NCBI GenBank assembly: GCA_032207245.1
Contig: CM063509.1
Span: forward strand, 4,430,057-4,494,056
From: Pardosa pseudoannulata
Taxonomy: Eukaryota; Arthropoda; Arachnida; Araneae; Lycosidae
Length of the DNA: 64,000 nucleotides
Direction: 5' to 3'
Program-made: the position numbers and the translations under genes
In this document: one piece after another, positions 15,201 to 25,353 of the stretch
How the letters are laid out: each line of letters starts with the position of its first letter
How positions within the stretch are numbered: position 1 is the first letter of the stretch
The notes under the pieces: generated by a model
The model's database searches: none
Told to the model about the DNA's origin: nothing
Seen by the model: the letters and a program-made list of their open reading frames with translations, nothing else

Positions 15201-18200
15201 GTAGTTAGCTACAAAAGGAAGGACCCCACAAATGAAATTAATTAATCATGTTTATTAAAATCCCAATAAGTAGTATTAATAATCAGTATAAGGATATCTT
15301 ATCTGATAGATAGTCCATTTGAAATAAGTCACTTTTGTGTTTTTACTAGGATCAGATTTAAATAAAATTAACTGATTTATTTTATTTAATGAAGTCAGAA
15401 AGGTGTTATTAATTACAATTTTCCTTGAATAAGAAAAAATCCAATTAACTTCTATTTATAATAAAACTTTTGCCACTAAACATCAACCAACTTACTTTTC
15501 ATCTGAAAAGTTTTACTTATGTCAATTTTTAAAAGTTAACAGGTGTGTAAATACAGCTACATGAAAGGGAGTATAAATTTGTATGTACATACAGGGTTCC
15601 CACGGTCCTTAAAAGTCCTTAAGAACTCCTTAATTTTAGCTTTCGTTTTTAAGGGCCCTTAAAACTACTTAATTTTTGTTAGAGATCCTTAAAATCTCCT
15701 AAATTTTTAAATTAAAATATGATCAATTTCTTCATCGACACAATCTGCTGTCGTCACATCATTTCCTATCAGTTTTTGCTGTACTCTCCAAACTTTCTGG
15801 TTTTGTAAGTTTGGAGTTAAACTTGCCCCAAACCGATTCTTTAGAATGCCAGTACAGGTGATAAGTACTGGTCAAAAATATATATAAAATATTTGTTAAA
15901 GTTTCCAACATTTTTTTGCATTTTCAAGCCAAAAGTGCAGTATTAGTAATAAAAAAATCCTCAAATACTTATGTTTTCAGTGTATTACTGTAAAAATTCA
16001 AAATTCCTTTCCTTGATATCCTTAAAAAATTATGAAAATACTTTTAGTTTATTATTACTGTTTATGGTCACGAGCTAGAGAATTTTTTTGACAAATAAAA
16101 TCTTTCGCATACTGAAAGCATTTATGAAGTCAGCTGCCCTTTCCTAATAGCTAACAGTCATGCAGATTTTAATGAAACGAAGCATGGAGGGTGGGGGGTA
16201 GGGGTAGATATTTCAGTTACTAACGGAAGTTTCATTTTCCTTGCATTGAATTGAAAAGTCTAAAACAACTTCTTTCCCAGGCAGTGTCGGGTATAATCAG
16301 CTAGTATATACATACTCACATATATATGAGTCATTTTTAAACCCTCAGAAAGTACTGTTTATAATAATGAATCTTATTCACAATTTATTTTTAATTCACT
16401 CAAAAAACTTTAGATGTACATTTTTCAAAATTAGTTTTTGTCAAATAGGTTAATCTTATATTAATTTTTCGGCATTTTTAAAAACTTAATTCTGAAATAT
16501 TGTAGGGCATTTATTGAACATGCTTTGACTGGTTTATAATAATTAAAATGTTTCTCAGGAAATAGGGTTTATACCGTTATGTTGTGTATTTCAAGTAGGT
16601 CCTCATATTTAGTCCTTAGAAAGTCCTTAAAAAGTTCTTAATTTTTGTTCTGGAAAAAGAGTGCGAACCCTGAGTAAGAAATATGCACTGCGAAATTTTG
16701 CATTATCCAGATTATTGTGTGCTCCCCTCCCCCCAAATAAATAAATAAAAATTGAAACTGACAGCAAGTTGGTCCTTAGAAAGTCCTCAAAAAGTCCTTA
16801 ATTTATGTGTTCTGGAAAAAAAGTGGGAACCTTGTATCCCCTATATAATAATAGCCTAAGTTGTCTCTCCGTCTGTCTGTGAATTGATGAAGTACCTGGA
16901 ATGGATAGAGGCATCCATATTGTATTTTTGATGAGTTAGAGTTAGCAAAATTCAAAGCGAATTCGAAAACGTTCGAAATTCACCCTCTTTTTGAGTGTTT
17001 AATGCCATTATTTCACCCTCTCTTGTCTCCAGTTAAGAGAGCAGGACATTAAATTTATCAATTTATCACATAATAAATAGGTAAAAGTATAATTTTTTTC
17101 CTAACATGACGTCATTCATTTAACCATTCATTTAATCCTTTCTTATTTTAAATTATTAAAATATCATCTTCATTATTTTCATGCGATTTATCACTGAATC
17201 TAGATATTACGCAAATAATTTTCTTTTATATTTGGCTTAAATAATAGATTAGGTATGTATGTGATAATTTAAAATTTAATAATCCATTATTTTTTATAGC
17301 AATGAAAATTTTATCACCAGTATTAACAACAAAAGTCTTTTCACAAAAGTCTACGAGTCTATTTCATGGAATAATAAATATTTAGTGTTTAAGATATATA
17401 TCTTTGAAAATTAAGAAGTTTTTGTGTGTTTGTGTTTGTTTTTTTATACATAACCACATGGTTTGTAATTAGTTCGCTCAACTTTGGACATGGTTCATAT
17501 ATTCCGCCAAATAATCACTGTCAATATTAAAACCTCTGCTGTCTATCCTATCGCATAATATTACAAGACAAATTAAAGTTGGCAACTAACATACGATCAG
17601 TAAAGATAAACAAATTATTGAGCGTGTACCAGATAATTCTCAGCCAAAACACAAACCACTTTATTTATCTGCCTTATATTGTACTTTACAATTCTAGAAA
17701 ATTAAAAAAATTACTTATCCTTTTATATGATGGGTTATATGCTAGTATATATATTAATGGAAATCCATACAAGTTGTCAGGAACTTACATTAATGCTTCT
17801 TTAATATTACACACTCACAAATTTAAAAAAAGCTGTAAATATTGTTTTTACCTGCCTAAGTATATATCAACCCCTGGACATATAGAATAATTCTTGGCTT
17901 CTGGGATGTTGTTTTTATATGAAATGATGGAAATGGAATATGCCAGTTATGACATTTTCATTCAGTTGGTCCATTCTAACATTATATTGACATTATTAAA
18001 AACAACCCATAGTTGGCTAACATACTATACAGGGGTTGACCTATGGAATGTACTAGTACCATTGGTCAATTATAAATGTTGCTAGCTGGGTATGATGAAT
18101 TATCATCTGCATTTGCCATAATGGGAACACAAGAATATCTAGTTCTTGTGTATTTTATAGGTCATGTTGTTTAATCAGATCCAATTTAATTGGGTTTTCG

Positions 18201-19526
18201 TTATTGGATAGCACTCCTAAAACAAGAAAGGATTATGGTAACATACTGTAGACACGTACTGCTAAATATTAAATCTCCTTCTCTCTCCTACACACATTCA
18301 TTTGCTCTAAAGATAGTTTTGATTAAACCAAACACGTATTTGTTGCTTTTTGGATAAGGCATGCAAACAAAGCTATATCATTAATATTTTTTTTATTTTT
18401 TAATGTAGGGAATGGAGACATTTCCAACACCTCTAAATGAAGACTGTAATAATCCAGCTTTCCCTGTTCCTTATGACCTTCCTCTACAGCGCTACTCTCC
18501 AACAGGTACGGGTTTGGATTCTTTCTTTTTGAAAAACATTCATGGAGTAATTGTCTGTTCATTTAAAGGCAAAATATTCTTTTCAGCTCTTTTAAGGGCA
18601 ATCCAGACCAGATCGAATAGCAGCCAAGCCCTGTTTTAGCAAATTGCCTCCGGGAACTGTTAGAGAATTTTGGAAATATCAGGAAAATTGAAAAAAAAAA
18701 TTCTAAACTATTCTTGAATCATAGATTTTTAATGCATTCTTTTAAAAATGTTTTTGCTGTTAAATGAGAATAAGGAAAAAAAAAAAAAAAAAGAGAGAAT
18801 TGTATATACCATATGCCCACTTTGAAAAAAAATAGAAAGAGTGAAATCTAATAAAGAAAAATAAAGAGATGATGTTGCCTTTAATGAGTGTCAGCAGTTT
18901 TAACTCATTTGCCTATCCCCTAACACATTCAATTAATTATTTTTTTAATTTATATACAATTTTTTTTTCATCATACATAACTAATCTATCTTGTAAATAT
19001 TTTTTATTTTAATTTGTATTCATACCTTAACCGTTTGAGTGCTACGAAGTGCTATCGTGCTTGTCTTCAGCTGTGTGTCAAAAATGCACAGAATTGTGAT
19101 CACACTGCTGTACTTTACTATAATTTTGATACTGGAGATTAAGTATTATTTTACTCTCAATGGGAAAATTATAGTAATATACAGCAGTGAGATCGCACTT
19201 CCATGCATTTTTGACATAACATATGAGAAGAGTGTTAATGCTTCATTGCTCTCAAACAGTTAATTTTTTAATATCTTTTGTGATGTTTATTATCCAAATT
19301 AATTTTACTTGTTCTTGTTTGTTTGTTTAATATGCTATAATTTATTAAACTTGTTTGGTGAAGTATGTCCTCAGAGGAATTTTGTGCAAATGAACCCTAA
19401 CTCAGTTAATTTATTACCAAGATATTATATACCCATTGTTTGTTCTTTTCAGATGAACCTTGGATATGGGATATACCTCATATCAAGGGCCCTGATCGTT
19501 TTGGAAACATGTGGTGTCCACCTTAG
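3300..19526 (+). CDS. TDP1: Tyrosyl-DNA phosphodiesterase 1, C-terminal half (5' exons outside window)
   Basis: This enzyme hydrolyses the 3'-phosphotyrosyl bond left when topoisomerase I is trapped on DNA, acting in nuclear single-strand break repair. I place eight exons at 3300-3458, 6450-6528, 9507-9683, 11631-11746, 12994-13101, 14094-14196, 18409-18505 and 19453-19526. All have AG/GT borders and their phases join into 303 codons plus TAG. Family signatures run in order: [40 protein letters not shown], the second HKD-type motif [18 protein letters not shown] (catalytic His and Lys present), [31 protein letters not shown], and the tail DEPWIWDIP to GNMWCPP. The first HKD motif is not in the window, so the gene starts to the left. 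The stretch between LPKYF and FPVPYDLP differs from the human protein and may be divergent or alternatively spliced. Family call very sure; exon edges predicted by eye. Confidence 0.95.
4560..4700 (-). pseudogene. LINE reverse-transcriptase C-terminal tail (fragment)
   Basis: The minus strand reads a peptide containing [19 protein letters not shown]. This resembles the Trp/Asp-Arg-Trp block at the end of many non-LTR retrotransposon polymerases. Nothing upstream of it belongs to a LINE, so it is a 5'-truncated fragment. Confidence 0.45.
5398..6123 (-). mobile_element. Mariner element, internally deleted and broken
   Basis: The terminal inverted repeats CGAGGCTCATCCAGAAA and CGAGGTGCATCCAGAAA (right end read on the minus strand) are flanked by TA at 5396-5397 and 6124-6125. 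The 726-bp length is roughly half of a full mariner. Minus-strand fragments read [13 protein letters not shown] (N-terminal helix-turn-helix part) and [13 protein letters not shown] (near the first catalytic Asp region) in a frame shifted relative to the C-terminal part. The transposase is non-functional. Confidence 0.88.
6615..6703. repeat. Short dispersed repeat shared with 16673-16770
   Basis: Both copies start AGTAAGAAAT, carry a C-rich block (CTCCCC), then AAATAAATAAATAAAAAT. At 16673 the copy sits between two hAT-type right ends. Confidence 0.5.
6704..9506. other. TDP1 intron, no gene seen
   Basis: AT-rich intron. A small perfect hairpin lies at about 7349-7372 (GAGTCTCAA/TTGAGACTC), and TGTATTTGTAT-type simple repeats lie at 8170-8280. 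A block at 8590-9110 is markedly richer in G+C, with no recognisable product or terminal repeats, and may be an old transposon fragment. Confidence 0.4.
9684..12993. other. TDP1 introns 3 and 4, no separate gene seen
   Basis: Two G+C-richer blocks, 9760-9960 and 11950-12320, stand out from AT-rich intron but show no protein family or terminal repeats. TATATG microsatellites lie at 10860-10925 and a poly-T run at 12354-12380. The coding exon at 11631-11746 lies between them. Confidence 0.35.
14481..15064 (+). mobile_element. Solo LTR, family A, copy 1
   Basis: About 584 bases begin TGTAAGGAAT and end TATTACA, giving short inverted ends TGTAA/TTACA, with an AATAAA near 14925. A collinear copy lies at 46564-47137 and a 5' piece at 23605-23818. 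No internal coding sequence is attached, so I read it as a solo LTR in a TDP1 intron. A matching target duplication was not found, so a different element class remains possible. Confidence 0.6.
15592..16834 (+). mobile_element. hAT-like composite repeat, copy 1, with two right ends
   Basis: The left end CAGGGTTCCCACGG is inverted relative to two right ends: GTGCGAACCCTG ending at 16672 and GTGGGAACCTTG ending at 16834. Many TCCTTAA motifs lie just inside each end. The core also carries a Helitron-like 3' terminus, GGGTATAATCAGCTAGT, near 16300. Related copies start at 34313 and 38320. No transposase and no certain 8-bp duplication. Confidence 0.6.
16837..16900 (+). mobile_element. Possible Helitron 5' end
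   Basis: TCCCCTATATAATAATAG followed by TCTCCGTCTGTCTG resembles the 5' terminus of arthropod Helitrons. The following 900 bases are AT-rich with no Rep/helicase. No matching 3' hairpin was found nearby. Confidence 0.35.
19031..19259. mobile_element. Fold-back TTAA miniature element
   Basis: The element is flanked by TTAA (19027-19030 and 19260-19263), with ends CCGTTTGAG and the complement of CTGTTTGAG. The whole element is a long imperfect palindrome: GTCAAAAATGCA and CACTGCTGTA recur inverted on the other arm. It lies in a TDP1 intron between the last two exons. Confidence 0.7.
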
Positions 19527-19597
19527 ATGCTTGCTTTCTATGTCTTCTCAAAAGGATGTAAACAGTTGCCATTAGGAATCTGAAAAAAAAATTTTTT

Positions 19598-19603
19598 AAT
19601 AAA
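19598..19603 (+). terminator. Polyadenylation signal of TDP1
   Basis: AATAAA lies 72 bases after the TDP1 stop codon in an A/T-rich tail and is the nearest canonical signal. This implies a very short 3' UTR. Confidence 0.7.
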
Positions 19604-19782
19604 TATTTTTATTTTATTATATTTTTTGAGGTGTGTTTTGATGCAATTTGGTGATGGAATATGAATTTTTTCTTTTTGATCTGTCTCTAACCTCAACAGA
19701 ATCAATCTTTGAAAAAACTTATATTCTCTATTCTGATTTTAAAAAATTTACATATTACTAGGTACTTACTTTTACTAAGGTA

Positions 19783-20280
19783 CACTGTCTACCAATAAGT
19801 GTTTGGACACCTATGCAAATGACAATATCCACTGTCCTGAGGTACGCCACGGCTTCTGCCGGTACACATCATGTAGGAAATAGCATCAGCATGAGTCGCA
19901 TGCAAGATGCCGTACAGTTCGGAGCTTTCTGATTTTGAGAAAGGTATAATTATCAGGTGTCAAAAATATGGCCGATCCTCAAGGGACATATCTAGCGATC
20001 TCAAGTACCTGAAATCAACAGTGGCTATGTGGAAGGTTGTGGGACGAGTTGGATTGCCGAAATTAGGGGTGCACTAACCGTCCCGAATTGGTGGAGGAAC
20101 TTGTATGTCTACTCGAAGCCGAGTAGAACACTAGCTGTAATACGAAGACTTGTGGAAAGTATGACCCGGAGGGTTCACGCTGTCATTGCCTCTCTTGGAT
20201 GCTCTACAAACTGTTGATTTTGAATAAAGTTAGTTTTATTTTTCTCTCACAGGTGTCCAAATACTTATTCGTAGACAGTG
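19783..20280 (+). mobile_element. Tc1-like element, internal deletion derivative
   Basis: The 30-bp inverted ends start CACTGTCTACCAATAAGT, about 28 of 30 matching, and are flanked by TA (19781-19782 and 20281-20282). The interior keeps the transposase N-terminal region (KYGRSSRDISS) but lacks the catalytic domain. The ends match the larger Tc1 at 32020-33200. Confidence 0.88.
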
Positions 20281-20312
20281 TATTTCACACTTTTAAGTGC
20301 AGATCTTATTAA

Positions 20313-20450
20313 CCCTTAATTTGACAAGATGTTTTTCCAAATATTTTTTAAGTTTTGTTATTTTTCCCATGTCTGTATAGACATTAGGATCTCTGTAAAA
20401 TAAAGTTAAAAAATATATCATTTTTCGACCAGACTTAGCCAAATTAAGGG
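20313..20450. mobile_element. Short piggyBac-like miniature element
   Basis: 138 bases with ends CCCTTAATTTG and its complement, flanked by TTAA at 20309-20312 and 20451-20454. A further inverted repeat, TTTCACACTTTTAAGTGCA, lies outside the TTAA at 20283-20301 with its partner at 20460-20478. Confidence 0.7.
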
Positions 20451-20864
20451 TTAAAGGTTGCACTTAAAAGTATGAAATGCAATGAAAAACGAGCAATTAC
20501 ACAAAAAGGCCACTCTAAAACTCCACCTTCCTCTAAAGCAGCTAACATTTATGGAATTATCATAAACTGTTGATTTGACCAATATATTTTACATTTGACT
20601 GTACATTTGACAAATATAACAAACATTATAAAGAAACTTAGAACCTTATTAAACTAAAAATCGTTTTTAAAACAGCTTTTTTTTTTATTCATTGAAGGAT
20701 GAAATCACTGCTCATGTAAACAAGTATTTTCCATCTTCCAAATAAAATCCCTTTTACCTGGTAACTTTACTGACACATATAAACAAAGCTTTAGTGCACG
20801 TATTTGATGTTTTATAAAAAAATATATTGCCTATAAAAAAAATTAAAAAGTTAGAACTTATTAA

Positions 20865-21327
20865 CCCTCTTACTGCTCAATTTGTAGATGGCAATAGATT
20901 AAAAAATCGTGCATTTTTTTTTATATTTTAAATCTATATATATTGAGGAACTGAAATATACACTTTTTCTTTCTAGAAAAGATTTTTGATGTAGATTTTT
21001 ATCTTGAGATGTAAAACTGTCAGAAAAACCAATTTCAGATGTTGTAACAAGAATTTTTTTTATTGAATTACAGTTAATTTCTATTCATTACTTAATATAA
21101 TTATTATATTATCTAACATAACTATAGTTCTATTCATATTATTCTATTTATTACATAATGAAACATTTCATACTGTATATAATTTATTTCACTAGTTAAA
21201 CAGTGAAAAAGTGGGATGTGCTCCTATAAAAAAGGAAGAAAAGCACATGCCTGCGAAAATTGCAGGATGAGCAAATTTTGCTACATTTGTGTTGCTTGTG
21301 GAAATCGTGGGATGAGCAGTCAGAGGG
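20865..21327. mobile_element. piggyBac-like miniature element
   Basis: 463 bases with ends CCCTCTTACTGCTCA and the complement of CCCTCTGACTGCTCA, flanked by TTAA (20861-20864 and 21328-21331). No transposase. Confidence 0.7.
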
Positions 21328-21331
21328 TTAA

Positions 21332-22743
21332 TAAGCTTTTATTTGTTGCATTCCTAGGAATCATGGGAATTGTTGTTATATTTCCAGGAAGAAAAAAAAG
21401 GGTAAGAAATCGGAGACCATTAAGAACATTTATTGAATGCTGTAGGCTAGAGGGATTTAGGAGACTAGCCCCTCCCCCCCCCCAAAAAAAAAGTTTTCAA
21501 CGTTTGTCAACGTTTAAAATTATTCTTTTTCTTTGGTTATACTTCTGTTTTAAAAATTAGAATTTAATACCATGTATAGTTTATATCTTTTCAATGTTAA
21601 TTTTACTATAAAATTCATTGTGCACTTACTACATTACTCATTCTAGGCTATAAATTTGTTCCTTATATAATTTTTTAATTATTTTGATATTTTAAAATCA
21701 CATTGTGTAGATACTCATTAGAGTATACATAAGAAAACGTGTAGTTTTATTTAAGTATCATTCACAAAAAATAATGCCCCTTTTCGAATATAATTTCTGG
21801 ATACTGCTCTGTATTTATTGGATTCAAAATGAGAAACATATGGGCAGCCAAACACGTAAATCATGTATCTGACACAGGAGTTAACTGTTATGTACCACCC
21901 AACTTAGCTAATTTGAATCATACAAATTCCCATTGAATTACCAATACAAAGAATTTTAAAATCACATTGTTAATTCAAAGAAAATTTGAGAATATCCAGT
22001 CAGTTCAAATTTAGAATTTAGATAAAAATGACTTTATTCTACCTTAAGAGCTTCCTAGAATTCGTTAAATTTAGAGTTTTTACTGACTTATTACAATTAT
22101 CATATCAAACCGTGGATCACACAGTAATAGTTTGAATTTACAAAGAAAGGTTGAAATAATAAAAGAAATGTACAAAGAATGATTATTATAGGACACATTT
22201 CAAAATGTAGAACACAAGTTAAAATTTTAAAAACTCATTTATATCTTATAGACTGAAGAGCCAAATCCTTGTGATCACCAGTTTTGGTTCTTTGGTATTA
22301 TTAATTATCTATTAATTTTCAAAATGTTCATTCTGCAATTTGTGAAAGCCCCATTTCTTTGCCGTTTCATGGAGAAATTGTCTAAAATATGCCTCCATAT
22401 CATGCCAGTATCTTTTGTAGTTTCATAATATGCACTTTTTATTATTGATTACATGCTACAGAGATAATATATTTTCTCACTCTATTTGGTAGTAGGGGTG
22501 CAAATCAGCTTTCTGCCTTGTGCCAATGAGCCTAGTTCTGGCCATGCCAACTTTGATAAAGCTAATCCATACATTGTGGCCACAAGCTCCCACATGACTT
22601 TTGTGCCACAATATTCACAAAAAGGGTCAAGACGACCACTCAACTGCTAAAGTAAAGTAAGAAGCAGAAACTAGATGAGTGGATCAGGACAGCCACTTTA
22701 GCTACTATAGTTTAAGGGGAAAATGACTTGGTTCACTGGCACC
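21332..22743. other. Intergenic, nothing identified
   Basis: AT-rich sequence with no gene. A short block around 22490-22740 is less AT-rich and without recognisable content. Confidence 0.4.
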
Positions 22744-22751
22744 ATCTATTC

Positions 22752-23857
22752 CAGGGATGGGCAAACTACGACTTGTGGGGCAACTCCGGTGTATCGGAAG
22801 GTTTTATCCGGTCCAAGGATAAAATTTTAAGTTGCCAGTCTGAGGCAAATTAAAAGAAACATATATCCATCTCCTTTTCTACTTAACTTAAATATTATAT
22901 CCCAAATTTATTATCTCGTACCCAGAAGATCAGCAGTCTATTTGCTTCTTATATGTAAACAAGTGTTTTCCACTTTGAAATTTAAAAAGAATCATTTCAG
23001 AAGTAGACTGACAAATGAGTGTTTAACCCCGTTCCTTAAAATCAGTACATCTTATTTCAAACCTCAGTATTAAGAACTTTTAAAAATGAAATCGCAATTT
23101 CATTCATCTCATGAACGTATTTAAACCGTTAGGTACTTGTATATTGTTTTTAAAATTGTAGAAAAATTGATCTTGGTCCGCCAAACTTATTTTCTTTCAA
23201 TTTTTGGCCTGCAGCGGAAAAAGTTTGTCCATCCCTGTCCTATACTATACTTTTTTAAAGTCGGGTTGAGCTTAAGAAATTAGGTGTAATGATTTGTTTA
23301 ATAGGCACAGGAATATTCAAAATTTACATTATGCAATACATATCATTATAGTTATTATTATTATATCCATTATGGGGGCACTTGCTTTTATAGTATTCGC
23401 TACTACCAAGCCACAGATATATGCTAACCATTTTAATTTAGGAGTACCCTATAGGCAGCCTGTGAGATTCTCCAAGTCAACACAAACAAAATGGGTCCTC
23501 ATCATTTAGAATCAGTGACCGAGCAGAAGACATCCAGAGCTATTGTTTGAGGACTTACGGAGAAAAAAAATAAGAATACAAACATTTATTCTGCTATTAG
23601 TGGTTGTAAGGAATGTGGATCCCACGATCAGTGTTTCACATATATATATGCCTTTCTTGTTTTCAGCAAAATCGCTCGACGTTCCTTGAAACTGGAGATG
23701 GCTGGCTAGAAGGAAGGGGGCTGATAAGGTTCTTCAGATGCACTTAGTTGTGTTTTTGCAGGGCAGCAGTACATCTGGACGAGAGAACTTCTCTTATTGG
23801 CATGGATCAAGATCTTTTGACTTTTGTCCCACAGCCGAAAATGTTTGTCCATCCCTG
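22752..23857 (+). mobile_element. hAT element, non-autonomous, with 8-bp target duplication
   Basis: Starts CAGGGATGGGCAAACT and ends with the inverted TGTTTGTCCATCCCTG. An 8-bp duplication, ATCTATTC, lies at 22744-22751 and 23858-23865, the hallmark length for hAT. A second copy of the right end (GTTTGTCCATCCCTG) sits inside at 23237, and a fragment of LTR family A is nested at 23605-23818. No transposase is visible. Confidence 0.82.
23605..23818 (+). mobile_element. LTR family A fragment
   Basis: Begins TGTAAGGAATGTGG and follows the first 200 or so bases of the LTRs at 14481 and 46564, then stops abruptly inside the hAT element. Confidence 0.6.
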
Positions 23858-23897
23858 ATCTATTCACTAATATATAACTAAACGTATTCAAGTCATC

Positions 23898-24400
23898 ATG
23901 CGCTTGTGCCGAGGATTCTTAATATTCTGCCTTAAACTACGAAAGGTGAAGAGAATGTGCAGAATTTGCATATACTCATTCATATTGTCACCTGTCAAAG
24001 AATGCCATTTTACTGATGAAGAAAATAAGATCCATAAAAATCTCAATGCCATATTAAATGTTTGTTATACAAAGAAAATAGTAGTAAAAGTATTAAAATG
24101 AGGGAACCTTCTTAAACTGTAAAAATCAACCAGAGAATTAAGAAACAAAGTCGATTTTTCCAATAGAAAAAATGCATCCACTACATTGAAAAGATGTAAT
24201 GGAAATGTTTTTTAAAAAATCTAACTGTAGAAGAAATAAATATTAAAGGTTTACTTTTGAATATAACAGAAATTACATCCATCAATACAGATTTTGATCA
24301 CACCTATTGCAGCTCTAATAAATGAAATTTATTTATTTTTATTTATATGGTCTTTTACTTTTTAAAATCATTAACAATAACTGGAAAAAGTATGCAATCA
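23898..24400 (+). pseudogene. Degenerate zinc-finger-type coding remnant
   Basis: An open stretch at 23898-24101 has a Cys-X2-Cys start (CRICIYSF). Downstream, at about 24226-24330, the frame reads ITEITSINTDFDHTYCSSNK and then a stop. The same peptide, with few changes, is read on the minus strand at 45500-45620, next to other zinc-finger remnants. Two decayed paralogues of one gene is the simplest reading. Family unknown. Confidence 0.4.
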
Positions 24401-25129
24401 CATTGCATTATTCAGGCAATAACGTTTGTTCTCAATTTATTTTAATGGACAGTAAATAGCCTGATTTAAGCATGAGAAAGTTACTCATTGAAATATCATT
24501 CAATATAATAATTTAGAAGGTTATATTTTTCTATCAGAATATTAAAAAAAAATTCTTTTTCAGCCTTTATAATGTGAAATAACTATTCATTATTGCTGTA
24601 TACTTTTAGGAGGAATAGTAAAATTTAACCTTATGAATATTCTTTGATAGGAAAATGTATGTTTCTAAATTATTATATTGAATATCATTTTTCCAGAAAA
24701 ATGTTTTTATCTTTAAAAATCAGGCTGTTTAGCTGCAATCATAGATAGCTTGAGGTATAAAGTTTATAATGGCAAAAATTAATTTTAAAAACTTAAAAAT
24801 AATGATAAAAAATGAAAGTGAAAAATAAAAATTTATTTTAAAAGTTATAAAAAAAGTAAATAAAATATTAGATATGATGCAAGCATTTCTCAAGCTCATT
24901 TCTTGGCAAAAATTAATTATAAGAACTTACAACGACAAAAACTGATGAAAATAAAAAATTTACAATTCAAGTAACAAGAAATGAAAAGTAGAAAATAGAA
25001 AACTAACTAAAATAATAAAAATAATATAATAAAATAAAATAAAAAAACACCCACGATCATACAAAATTACTTAAATAGTTTTAGTTATATATATTACTGA
25101 ATAGATGGCGCCACTGAACCAAGTAATTT

Positions 25130-25353
25130 CCTCTGGAACTGTGTCACAGCTGTCGATTTTGACGAGGCATTAAACCCAAATAACAAATTTTTGCACATGC
25201 GCACAATAGAAAATCTGACACCGATTCGCAGACTTCAACTCTTCGCTCCTCTCTCATAATAAAACGAAGCTTACTTTTTATACATTATTGTAATACATTA
25301 TTGCTCTTATGTATTCTCGAAGGCAAAATAAAAGCATTAATGTCAAAGGCACA
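25130..25353 (+). promoter_or_regulatory. Probable promoter and 5' UTR of the CCDC169-like gene
   Basis: A patch richer in G+C than its surroundings ends at the start codon. It carries an NRF1-like site, GCACATGCGCAC, at 25193-25204. No TATA box at a suitable distance is clear, so this would be a TATA-less housekeeping-type promoter. Inference from motif and position only. Confidence 0.35.
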
